From Linderina pennispora (lineage: Eukaryota > Kickxellomycota > Kickxellomycetes > Kickxellales > Kickxellaceae), in NCBI RefSeq assembly GCF_002104995.1, contig NW_024468341.1, positions 1 through 36,399 on the forward strand: a stretch of 36,399 nucleotides of DNA. Reading direction: 5' to 3'. How positions within the stretch are numbered: the stretch's first letter is position 1; each line of letters starts with the position of its first letter. The notes beneath the pieces are model-generated. The model was given only the letters and a program-made list of their open reading frames with translations. It did no database searches and was not told where the DNA came from. Shown here one piece after another: positions 27,940-36,399 of this stretch. The translations under genes were made by a program, and so were the position numbers.

Positions 27940-29190
27940 TTAGAACCCACCAAAGATGTTCTTCTTTTTGCCCTTCGTCGGGTGCTGCTCGAGCGGGGTT
28001 ACAGGACGCATGGCAACCTCGGCGCGCTTTTTCTTCTCGTCCAGATCGGCCCGCTGCTTCTCGAGCACAGTCTTCATCTCCTTGTGGCGGGCATAGAGCT
28101 CCTCCTCGGACTGCTTCAGCTTGGCCTCCTTCTCCTGCACCTTCTGCTGGAACACAGCTGTCATCTCGGCCTCCATCTTCTGCATCTTGGCCTCGTGCGC
28201 GCGCCTCTCCTCCTCCTGCTGCATAACTGGGTTGAACTCGCGGAACACATTGTTGTCCTGTACGTGGCCCATTGTCAGCAGCTTCTGCGTGCGGTAGTTC
28301 TCGTACAGAACCATGTCGGTCGTGTCCTTGAGCTCCTCCATGTGCGAGCGCAGCAGCATCTGGCGCAGCTTGATGAAGTCGTTGTGATCTTCGTTCTCAA
28401 CCTCGATGATGCCCCACGGGTAGCGGCGCCCGCGAACTGACGTGCCGTCGGGGCGCTCGACAAACTTCTCGCTGCCAATGACGGCGAACGGGATCTTGCT
28501 GAGGATCTCGCGGTTGTCAGCAACGGTCTCGGGATCGTCAAACTCATCGGACACGGGCTTGAAGATTTGGATGCCGTGGTAGTTGATATCGGCCAGGATC
28601 CGGGCCTTGAACAGGTCCAGCTCGCGCGCTGTCAGCGTGTCGGCCTTGGCAATGATTGGGATCAGGTTGACCTTGGTGTGCAGGCGCTTCATGAACTCGA
28701 TGTCGATGGCGCGCAGGCTGTGGCCAGTCGGCTTGATAAAGTAGATGACTGCGTCGATGCGGTTGTCGCTGATCTTGCTGCGATTCACGCGGTTCTCCTG
28801 CGCCAAGTACGCGTCAAACCGCGACTCGATATTCTCCAGGATCGGCTGCCATGCGTCCTCGTTGTTAATCGAGTCGCCGAACCCGGGCGTGTCCACAACT
28901 GTCAGCTTCAGCTTCACGCCGTTCTCCTGGATATCTGCGCTCATGGATGTCACATCGACGCCCTTGATCGGCTCGGCGTTTGGTGGTACCTCCTCACGGT
29001 CAGGGAAGATCTTGGTGTCAAACAGGGTGTTGATCAGCGTCGACTTGCCGATTCCGGCCTCGCCGACAACCATCAGCGTGAAGTTGAACCCGCGCTTCAC
29101 CGACCGCCGATGGACCTGGTTCGGGAAGTTGGAGAATCCAACGTAGCCCTGCATCTTCTTCTTTGAGACCGAGCTTGATGTCGACTTCAT
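27940..29190 (-). CDS. Septin, Cdc3-like group
   Basis: Intact 416-residue septin with ATG at 29188-29190. Septins are GTP-binding proteins that polymerise into filaments and rings at sites of division and polarised growth. The polybasic stretch before the G domain is HRRSVKRGFNF; G1 is GEAGIGKS (43-50); G3 is DTPGFGD; G4 is AKAD; the septin-unique element is present (HMEELKDTTDMVLYENYRTQKL). The C-terminal 85 residues are a charged heptad-like coiled coil (EEERRAHEAKMQKMEAEM onwards). The opening GFSNFPNQVHRRSVKRGFNFTLMVVGE resembles the Cdc3 group more than Cdc10, Cdc11 or Cdc12, but I cannot verify this without a tree. A long AT-rich and purine-rich region lies upstream. Confidence 0.92.
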   Translation of the reverse strand: MKSTSSSVSKKKMQGYVGFSNFPNQVHRRSVKRGFNFTLMVVGEAGIGKSTLINTLFDTKIFPDREEVPPNAEPIKGVDVTSMSADIQENGVKLKLTVVDTPGFGDSINNEDAWQPILENIESRFDAYLAQENRVNRSKISDNRIDAVIYFIKPTGHSLRAIDIEFMKRLHTKVNLIPIIAKADTLTARELDLFKARILADINYHGIQIFKPVSDEFDDPETVADNREILSKIPFAVIGSEKFVERPDGTSVRGRRYPWGIIEVENEDHNDFIKLRQMLLRSHMEELKDTTDMVLYENYRTQKLLTMGHVQDNNVFREFNPVMQQEEERRAHEAKMQKMEAEMTAVFQQKVQEKEAKLKQSEEELYARHKEMKTVLEKQRADLDEKKKRAEVAMRPVTPLEQHPTKGKKKNIFGGF

Positions 29191-31206
29191 GGCTTATTGG
29201 GTGGAGGGTAAACTCTGGAAAGAGGGCTCAAAGACTGTGCAAGATAAAAAGAGTGGTTGCAGAGCAGAAAGAGAGAACACTGGTGTGGCTACTCCTACAG
29301 AAAAATGTGCAGTGGGATAACGCAGAGAATGCAAAAAGGTGTTTCAGTTCAGAATGTGCAGGTGGGCCACCTTTTCAGCAGCCTCGGGCCCATCCAGCGC
29401 ATGAAGAATTATACGCAACAGTCCCTATCGCTCTGAGCCGTTTCTGAATCAACAAGACCAGGGGCTTGTGGTTTTGGCGATCAATGTGTCTGGGAAAGCC
29501 ACGCTTGGAAACAGGAAAACACATACCTATTCTAAATCGCTTGAGGATCGAAATAAAAAGCGTTGGCTGGCGAGCGTCTTTGAGATATTCGTAAACGAGA
29601 TGTCCTACAATACGGGGATTTTAGCTCTCGCAAACTTGCGTGCATTAATGGAGATCCGCGCACAGATGGCAGAGCCAGGAGATACGTACGATACTGGCTT
29701 CCTCAACGCACAATACAAGAGATGGGAAATGGCGAGGTTAAGGACAGGGAAGAGAGGGAGGTGTGGTAACAATGGAGGAAAAGAGGTAGCCTCTGTCTAA
29801 CGAGCTGAGGAAGCGAAAAATGGAATTATTAGAATGGAGCAGAGAAGCGAAAGAGGAGAGAAACACAGCCGCGCGTTTCGAAATTATCTTGTCTGTGGAG
29901 TTGCGAGAGGGGAGGTCCCAGAGCGCAGCGTGGCCTGCCTTGAAGAAAAGGGTGTGTTTTTCTTGTATTTCGAAAATAGGCGGAAAGCAAAGGGGCGGGG
30001 GATGTGCTTACTATTCTTGTTGTTATTATTACGATTGTTGCCTGGCGCGGTTCGCCAGTGCCGTCGTCGCTGCAATTCTGCTGTTTAGAATAATGGAATT
30101 CAGCTGGTGGGTGAAAGCCTGGGTCCCAGTCTCTCACAGGCAGCAGGTCGGCGATGTTTTACAAGCCTCTCCATACCCGCAGCCAGCATTTTTCCTGCTC
30201 TGGCATGTTCTCCACATTCGCTGCCCAGGGCTCTAGCGAGACATGCTGCCAACCGGCGATTAGCACTGCTATTGATGCTAGAAATATTGTCGGTCAAGAA
30301 TAAGCTGCATCCCCTGGTCTCCGCAAGCAGAAACGTTGGTTTCGCGTGGAGAATCCGTCGGCGTTTCGCCTAGAGAAAAATGCCGATGCGGTTCCAAAAT
30401 GAAAGTAAAACAAGCTATTTTGGTGCATTCTGTGGGAGAAACACACCTGCAGAGTTTGCGCCAGCCCAGAATATGAGCTCGGTGCTACTGCTCTGCTCGT
30501 TTTGTGGGAGACAAGAAACTGCACTATGTATTTCGCGCTGCGAATATTCCTGCACCATTAGCCCTCCCCATCAGCAAGCGCTGCCAGCAAGTGGGAGGGC
30601 AAGTCGCAAATCTAGCAACGCGCACACGTAGAGAGCCCTCCCTCGCCAACGTTGGCTGGGCATCACCTCATGGGGAGACGCGCGCTTTCATCAATCCTGC
30701 AATTGCAGAGATGGGGTGGAGGAGGCGTCCTCCCCACCATGTCAATGTTTTGATGTACGTGCGACAGTTTTCCTCAGCCAAACGGCACATTTGGAGTGCA
30801 TCAGGCCCATTATTCCGAGAACTAATGTAAACAGTGGCGCATCCTGGTCCTAGAGGCGGGTGACCCAGCCAGGATGCGTCCATTGACTCTGTGCAGGCCG
30901 CGCAAACAGGAAAGCCACGGCACATAAAAAAGAATTTGAGGCGGAGCTCATGCCTTATCTCTATCCGGCGAGAAACGGACACAGAGGCTGCTGGCACAAT
31001 TGCCTGTCCAAATCAGCCTGGTGGCTTGCTGTGAAAGCTGGATTGACACTTGCTGGGTAGTTTTGAGCCATGCTGTAGGCAAGTATGCACAGCTGGGGCT
31101 CGTATGGCCAAGAATTCCATATTTAGCGGGTTGCGGTAGGTCATCAAGAATAAACTATACTGAACAAATGGACATGATATGCGGGGAGGTGGTAAGTATA
31201 GGAGTA
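29191..31206. other. 2 kb spacer upstream of the septin gene
   Basis: No gene is supported. Short open stretches on both strands (for example 29468-29800 and 29820-30236) lack ATG starts in good context or any recognisable domain. On the plus strand 29730-29930 is purine-rich (repeated GGGAAG and GGAAAA types), so the minus strand that the septin gene reads is pyrimidine-rich; this fits a 5' leader or promoter. The right part is the 3' flank of the bHLH gene. Confidence 0.4.
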
Positions 31207-33380
31207 TCACAGCTCACCCAGCAGCTGACTGCTGGCATCGCTTGAGGGCGTTACATTCTGCGTCGAAGACTGTGCTGACAGGTTGCTGGACTCGGCGGTT
31301 TCGCTTGGTGAAGGATTGGAAGCAACTGCGGCAGCAGCAGCAGCGGCAGCAGCAGCTACGGCAACAGCCTCAGCAACCTCCCACATGGGGCTGTTGCCAC
31401 TGAGCTGCTGAGGAGCACCCTCACGTGCCTGGCCCTCCCAGCCGCACGTACCCTGCTGGCTGCCGATCGGCATTGCGCCTGGCTGCATCTTCAGCCGGGC
31501 AACCTCAGACTTCAGGCTTTCCATCTCAATCAGCGTGTCATCAACCCAGCGCAGGAAGCGTGCCAGCAATACCGGTCTGGCCAGCTCGCGGCCATCATCG
31601 CTAGTCATGTACTCTTGTGGCAACATGCGCTTGAGCAGATCAAAGTTCTCGCGCATCGCATCACGGCGCCGCTGCTCCGAGATCCGCTGCCACTGCAGGT
31701 TCGTCTGGCCGTCTTCGCCCAGAGGTGGCCCGGGCATTGGCACAGCCGAGACAATGTCAAGGGGCGTGTCGACAGGCGTGCCAGCAGCCGACCCGGGGTT
31801 GCTGGACAGGCAGCGGCGCTTGCGGCGCCTGGGCTGGTCGTCTTTGATGCGCGGCGCACGAACAGCAGCGGCCGGGCAGCTGCCGCCAACTGCCGATCGA
31901 CACGGTGGGGAATCAAGCCCGGCATGGCCGGCGTCGATGTGGAGCTGGAGAGTGAAGGCGTGCCGGAGGAGTGCGAAGCAGATATCTCCGGCATTACGTG
32001 TCCTGGAGGATCACCAGTGAGTGGTGTGGATGGCAGTAGGTCGCCCTGGTTGCTGGTGAACGATGACGGGTGTAGTGGCGCTGGACCGACAGCTTCGGTA
32101 GCAATGGAGCTCAGGGACTTGCTCTCAGCACTGTCCGTTTCAATAGCGGGCTTTGCTGTGGAGCCGCGCTGTGTCTGCCGCTTGGATGAGCGCGGGCGGC
32201 CGCGCTTTGCACGCGGTGTTGAGGGTGCTGTGGATGAATGCATTTCAGGTTTGCTATCATCAAGCGATGCACCAGTCTTTTCGGGACTAGGCACGGTGGT
32301 GTGGAATCCACGCTTGAGCCCGGCCAGGCCAGGCATGACACTGTTCATTTCCGTGCCCACGGATGACCGGCTGGAGCTGCACATGGCTATAGATGAGCTT
32401 GGTATGGCAGCTGAAGTAAGCGGCGGGTATGTCTGGGCGTGGAAGCTCAGGATGTCAGCTGGGCGCTGGGTCTCGCTGACCGTTAAGCCAACAATGCCAA
32501 GGTGGTGGTGCTGGTGGGACATTGGGGCACTGTTGGCTATCAGCGGCGGTTGCATCGACTGAGTAAGCATGGTCGGTGCGAGCTGAGCATGCATGAAGTG
32601 CTGCGAAGGCAACCCCACGGCAGCAGCGGCAGCAGCCATCGAGTCCATCTGCTGTGCATCCTCGGTCTTGTCTATCCCAAGTCCTGCCACAACAGGGATG
32701 CCCATCACCCCGGAGCATGTGCATCAGCCGGAATATCCATCGCCATGTTGCCGATTGAATTTGGTAGACTCATCACCCGCCTCGAGCTATCAAAGCTAAA
32801 GCCCAGGATATCCATCAGCGTAGCATTATAGTCGCCGCTGTGCGGCGGCAGCCCAATAGTGTGGAACCGCTTTGCATTTGCCTGTAGTTGCTGCTGCTGT
32901 TGCTGCTGTGAGAGCAAAATTGACAGCGACCGCGAAATATCATCCGAATCGCTATCCGATGAGCCTGTCTGGCTGGGGTCGTGCTTGCACGACGCCATGT
33001 GCGCATTTCCATACAGGTTTCCAGTGCGGTCCGCCTGGGAAATCAATGTCTGGATCCACTCCTTCGGCAACTGGCTGTGTGCTGCCACTGCCTGGTTGCA
33101 CTAGGCTGGTGGGCACATTGCCGAGCTGGTATGCGGGGTCGCCGGTCGCCTGACTGGGTTTGGCGGATAGTCCGTGTGGGCCAGAGGCGGGAAGCTGATA
33201 GAGGTTTGCCATGGGGATCTCACTTGCGCCAGCGCTGGGCGGCAGATCTGTGGTGACAGGTCCACTGGGTGTTTCTGCTATGGTGGTTAAGGTTGGCACT
33301 GGCGGAGAAGTCGTGGCGCATAATTTCGTGGCGGTGTCATCAAGCGAGCACATATTGCTGGTTGTATCGAGAGAGGCCAT
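31207..33380 (-). CDS. bHLH transcription factor with AT-hook, in several reading frames
   Basis: Four frame segments read as one protein of about 700 residues, ATG at 33378-33380. The frame changes near 33080, near 32706 (in a run of four G, where five would restore the frame) and between about 31865 and 31900. In order: Ser/Thr/Pro-rich N-terminus, a poly-Gln stretch (about 32890-32912), Ala run, an AT-hook-like KRGRPR (about 32190-32207), a basic RRRKRR, then the bHLH at 31518-31689. The basic region is QRISEQRRRD, with the E-box-contacting Glu and following Arg residues kept, but Gln where many E-box binders have His. Helix 2 runs into a short heptad-like extension. A poly-Ala run near 31330-31365 follows. 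It is nuclear and regulatory; the targets are unknown. Clean domain content favours sequence errors over decay. Confidence 0.7.
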
Positions 33381-34289
33381 TAGCGGGAAGGGGGATATCG
33401 GGAAAGGCTATTTGTAGAGAACGTGGAAGGAAATAAATGGAATGTGCTGCAGACGCAATGCGAACTAAAGCCAAGCAATCTACAAGCAATGGTAGGGAGA
33501 TGATGATATGTAAGGGATATGTGCGGGCGGAGAGGTGAGGTAGAGGTCAAATGGATCGCGGACTGTTTAGAGAATTGGAGGAGGAGGATGTAGAACCTAT
33601 CAAACAACGGAATTAGAGGGGAACGAGAGGGGAGGAAAAGGAAGAGGATAATGATGGCCCAAGTAGAAAAGCACACAGCCGGACCGGCCATCCCAAGAAC
33701 TGGGATTCGACGTTAGTAAATATGGCCAACACCATTTCGGAGGCTACGCGACAATAAATCCGCAAATGCTATAATGTAAACAAGAGAAAATGCCTGGTGG
33801 AAGAACAGAGATATACTGGAGAAACGGCTATTCGCGCTTATTTCTTGCCATATGCTTTTCTCTCGTAGTTCCCAAGAAGAAAACAATAACAATGTCGGGA
33901 AAGTAATGTAAACGACGGCTAGGCATCAGCAGTATCGAGGCAAGAGCTGAGGGAATCTGGTGGGGTGAGGTGGTTTGCCGACCTATACAATGTAAAGTCG
34001 GTTAAAACACTGGCCCAATATACAGAAAAGGTTTGGGCGAACGAAAATCAAGCATATACAAATGACAAGCAGCGGGGGAGGCTGAGGCAGGCCGATATGT
34101 GGGGGAGGGAGTGGGATTGAGAAGTAGACTAGTAGCTAGCAGAAAAAGGACTCGAAAAACGTTGTATTCGTAGTAAGAAAGCCAATTTGTGCTGGAGGCA
34201 GACCGGCGCTAATGTGTAGTGCGGCTTCGGCTTATCCCCGATTCATGCCCACCCAGACAGTTACTGCAGTTTAGCTGTGCGCAATACAC
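33381..34289. other. Upstream region of the bHLH gene
   Basis: No gene is supported here. About 33510-33660 is strongly purine-rich on the plus strand, so pyrimidine-rich on the strand of the bHLH gene, as expected for its promoter and leader. The remainder is AT-rich with no readable frame. The right end is the 3' flank of the TPT1-like gene. Confidence 0.4.
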
Positions 34290-34912
34290 CTAGTCTTTGA
34301 ACTCGACCTTGCTAAAGTACTCTGGCGGAATAACACCAGAGTCGCCTTTGCCTGCCGACAGAACAACGCCGTTCTCGCTCAGATAAAAGTCAATGCCATC
34401 CTGCATCGCCCGCACGGCATCCACATATATGAATGTGTTGGCGGACACTCGCATACCGCTGATGACCTGCTGCTCGCCAGCCAGGCCAGTGGCAAAAATG
34501 GATGTGTGTGCGGCCCATACGGCTCAGTCCTTGCTGCTGAATCAACGCGTACTTTTGCCCGGGTGGTCCCGTGGATGACATTTGCGGGCAGCGTAGCAGG
34601 AGTCAGTTTGGTCAGCGGCGGCTGTTTGATCTTGATGCTGTGACCCTGGGTGGCACGGATATACCAGGTGCTGGTGCCGGGTCCTGGAACAGCGCGTAGC
34701 GCTTCTTGTCGTTGGTGTCGACGACGTGCTTGATCTGGTCAAAGGTAGTACTGCGCAGCTTCGGGTGTTCAAGCAGGGTGCTGAGCTGGATGCTGCCGTC
34801 GTCACGCAGCGACAGGCCCTCCTTGGCGGCGCCGTGGCGGAGCAGGTAGGAGAGCAGTTTCGAGAGCTTTACTTCAGGCGAGTCGTTGCGGCGGTCTGCG
34901 GGCAGTGGACAT
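34290..34912 (-). CDS. TPT1: tRNA 2'-phosphotransferase (Tpt1/KptA family), frame broken
   Basis: This enzyme removes the 2'-phosphate left on tRNA by fungal tRNA ligase, using NAD+, the last step of tRNA splicing. Readable pieces cover the whole protein, in order: LSKLLSYLLRHGAAKEGL, then LRDDGSIQLSTLL, then FDQIKHVVDTNDKKRYAL, WYIRATQGHSIKI, VIHGTT, GLSRMGRTHIHFA, SGMRVSANTFIYVDAVRAM, and the end VIPPEYFSKVEFKD, with stop at 34290-34292. The frame changes near 34885, 34668, 34557 and in an A5 run at 34494-34498, where four A would restore it. The ATG at 34910-34912 is the likely start. The key NAD- and RNA-binding Arg and His motifs are kept, which favours consensus errors. About 205 residues if repaired, a normal family length. 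Confidence 0.85.
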
Positions 34913-35042
34913 TGTGCGAAATAAGGAAAGACAAGGTGAGCGATATAGCATAGAACATATATTTAAGGCCTTATATACGGGATGTTTGATTTTCCTCGTC
35001 CCCAACCAGAACCGCAGTCCATTTCCACAGAGTATGGTCTTG

Positions 35043-35427
35043 TCAGTCCTCCAAGTCATTCAGCGTCATGATTTCGTACGCGCTCTGGATCTCTTTGATC
35101 CGCATGCCAATGCGCGCCTGCACTGCCTGGCTGCTGGCATCGTCCAGGCGCGCAAGCAGCTGGCTGTATGCGTTTGTCAGCTCCTCGACAGCCTCGTGCG
35201 CAGCCTGCTTGTCGTCGTTGTAATAGACCGAGTTGCGCGACTCCTCGGCAAAATCCATCTCGTCCTTGGCCGTCATCGCCAGGTCTGTAATGGCCTCGAT
35301 TTCCTTGTCCAGGTCCGGGCTCGGACGAGTACGCCGGGCAAGAGTGCGTGTGTTCTGGGCGGCCAGGGGTATCCGCGGAGACTGGCGGAAGAACGCGCGT
35401 GTGTGTAGCCAGGAATTTGCTGAGCAT
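35043..35427 (-). CDS. Small unidentified protein, probably mitochondrial
   Basis: A protein of about 125 residues if a frame change near 35405-35415 is accepted; the ATG is at 35425-35427 and the stop at 35043-35045. The N-terminus is rich in Arg and hydroxylated residues without acidic ones (MLSKFL, then RAFFRQSPRIPLAAQNTRTLARR), a typical mitochondrial targeting pattern. The mature part is helical and acidic: DLDKEIEAITDLAMTAKDEM, then SVYYNDDKQAAHEAVEELTNAYSQL, then ARIGMRIKEIQSAYEIM. I do not recognise the family. If the frame change is not real, a shorter protein could start at the in-frame ATG near 35276. Its 3' end lies 131 nt from the TPT1-like start. Upstream it faces away from the partial gene at the right edge. 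Confidence 0.55.
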
Positions 35428-35595
35428 TGTCAATAGGGGGAATGCAATGAGGGGAAGGCGAGCCAGCTGTGTATATTTCTCTAAAAAGGAGGAAGCGGCG
35501 AAGATAACAAGCTCCAAGAGAAGGACACTCGAGCAGTGGTGGAGCTAGTGCCGGGATCACGCACACGGTCAGTGGATCAAGCAGGAGCCAGGTAC

Positions 35596-36399
35596 ATGCC
35601 AGCAAAAACTGAAGAGCGACTTTTTTGCGCCAGGCTCTGCTCACCTACAAAACGCATTTCCTATACAATACCTTTTGCATTATACACAGCGCAGAATGGC
35701 CGAAAGCAACCGACAGACGCCAGAGAACAGGCACCAGCACAGCCAAGTCGGCCAGTCGGCCAGCAGACGGCGCTCGCAGTATCGCCCGACACCACGCACA
35801 CGCCAGTGCGGCTGAAGCGCGAGAAGAGCCGCGAGTCGATGCAGACGACGACGCAGCGCAAAATGGAGAAGATTGCAGAGCTGCGGCGGCGGCGGCAGCG
35901 CGATATGTCGGAGAACGTATCATCGGAGACCGACTCGGACGACGCGCCCGGACTCGTGCGTGCTCCAAGCAACGGACAGAAGCGCAAGTCAGCCATGGAG
36001 ACCGGAGAGCCACAGGGCGAGCAGTTTTTCAACAACGGCGAGCTGCGGCTGCTGCTGGACCCGATTGACCTGGCGGAGTTTGCGCCGGTGCTGGGGCAGC
36101 CGCCGTCGCAGCAGCAGCCGCCATCGCAGCAGCCAGCGGAGCGGGTGCCAGCGGTGGTGCGGCGGGCGACATATCAGGGCAATGTGCGGCTGGGCAGTGC
36201 AGTGCAGGACGGTGGTGACGACTTTACAATTGATATTCCGCGCACGTCGCTGGCGCCGGTGGTGGTCGGGTACCGAGGGCAAAGACGATCGGCAGTGCGT
36301 TTGGGCGTGGGCTGGGGCGGCGGCGGTCGGTGACGGTTGCGCCGCAGGCGGATGACGGGGTGGATGCGCAGCTGGCGGAGCGCGAGGGCAGAGAACCAG
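35596..36399 (+). CDS. Partial unidentified basic/acidic protein at the right edge
   Basis: I do not recognise this protein. The well-conserved-looking part begins around 35710 and reads VRLKREKSRESMQTTTQRK, then a basic helix (IAELRRRRQRDMSE), an acidic Ser stretch, and FFNNGELRLLLDPIDLAEFAPVLG, followed by a Gln/Pro run (GQPPSQQQPPSQQP). The start is uncertain: an in-frame ATG at 35596 precedes an AT-rich leader-like stretch, and an ATG at 35696 in a better context is one frame off, so a frame change near 35750 is possible. Another frame change near 36268 (a G run) lets the protein continue as VPRAKTIGSAFGRGLGRRRS to the window end. It is truncated by the edge. Probably nuclear or structural from composition, but this is a guess. 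Confidence 0.5.

Noticed and set aside
29468-29800. Open stretch of 110 codons in the septin upstream region
   Set aside because: No ATG start at its beginning, no domain, and composition like the surrounding spacer.
31318-31368. GCAGCAGCAG-type repeat as a possible functional element
   Set aside because: It is a triplet repeat coding poly-Ala in the bHLH protein; such low-complexity runs are common, although length variation may matter.
32885-32912. CTG repeat near the bHLH gene
   Set aside because: Codes a poly-Gln run in the bHLH protein; simple repeat, no sign of a separate element.

Overview
This window looks like nuclear DNA of an early-diverging fungus. The genes are eukaryotic (DEAD-box nucleolar helicases, a septin, ribosomal protein eL19, sterol O-acyltransferase), introns are rare and short (two clear ones, 92 and 78 nt), and coding sequence is GC-rich against AT-rich spacers. 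A large F-box/LRR-like protein and a decayed relative of it resemble the lineage-expanded families of Kickxellomycotina such as Coemansia. That placement is inference from style, not from a database search.

Layout. 0.2-1.75 kb: DBP8-type rRNA helicase (+), broken by about five single-base frame changes. 1.76-3.4 kb: F-box/LRR-like protein (-). 3.4-6.4 kb: AT-rich spacer. 6.4-7.0 kb: aquaglyceroporin relic with an in-frame TAG and the two half-channels fused. 7.1-9.5 kb: ThrE/Prm10-type membrane protein (-). 10.1-12.5 kb: SPB4-type rRNA helicase (+). 12.5-13.1 kb: Tim17-like membrane protein (-). 13.1-15.6 kb: spacer with a decayed LRR-like relic. 15.6-18.9 kb: P-type cation ATPase (+). 19.05-20.55 kb: ARE-type sterol O-acyltransferase (-). 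20.97-21.96 kb: pantetheine-phosphate adenylyltransferase (+, one intron). 22.0-22.9 kb: unidentified protein (-). 23.67-24.12 kb: small secreted Cys/Gly/Tyr-rich protein (+). 24.54-25.18 kb: eL19 (+, one intron). 25.65-26.72 kb: Laa2/aftiphilin-like trafficking protein (-). 26.9-27.6 kb: HAD hydrolase (-). 27.9-29.2 kb: septin (-). 29.2-31.2 kb: spacer. 31.2-33.4 kb: bHLH transcription factor with an AT-hook (-), in several frames. 34.3-34.9 kb: tRNA 2'-phosphotransferase Tpt1 (-), in several frames. 35.04-35.43 kb: small probably mitochondrial protein (-). 35.6 kb to the right edge: partial unidentified protein (+).

Genes often converge with 30-40 nt between stop codons (12.5 kb, 21.98 kb, 1.74 kb). 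Several act in RNA and translation (DBP8, SPB4, eL19, TPT1), but nothing suggests a co-regulated cluster.

The strongest large-scale pattern is that the frame breaks sit in the first 3.4 kb and the last 5 kb, many at homopolymers, while about 20 kb in the middle reads cleanly. This looks more like lower consensus quality near contig ends than like gene death, except for the aquaglyceroporin and LRR relics, which look like real decay. I found no CRISPR array, intact transposon, tRNA or rRNA. The most novel-looking intact gene is the secreted Cys/Gly/Tyr-rich protein at 23.7 kb with Kex2-like dibasic sites.
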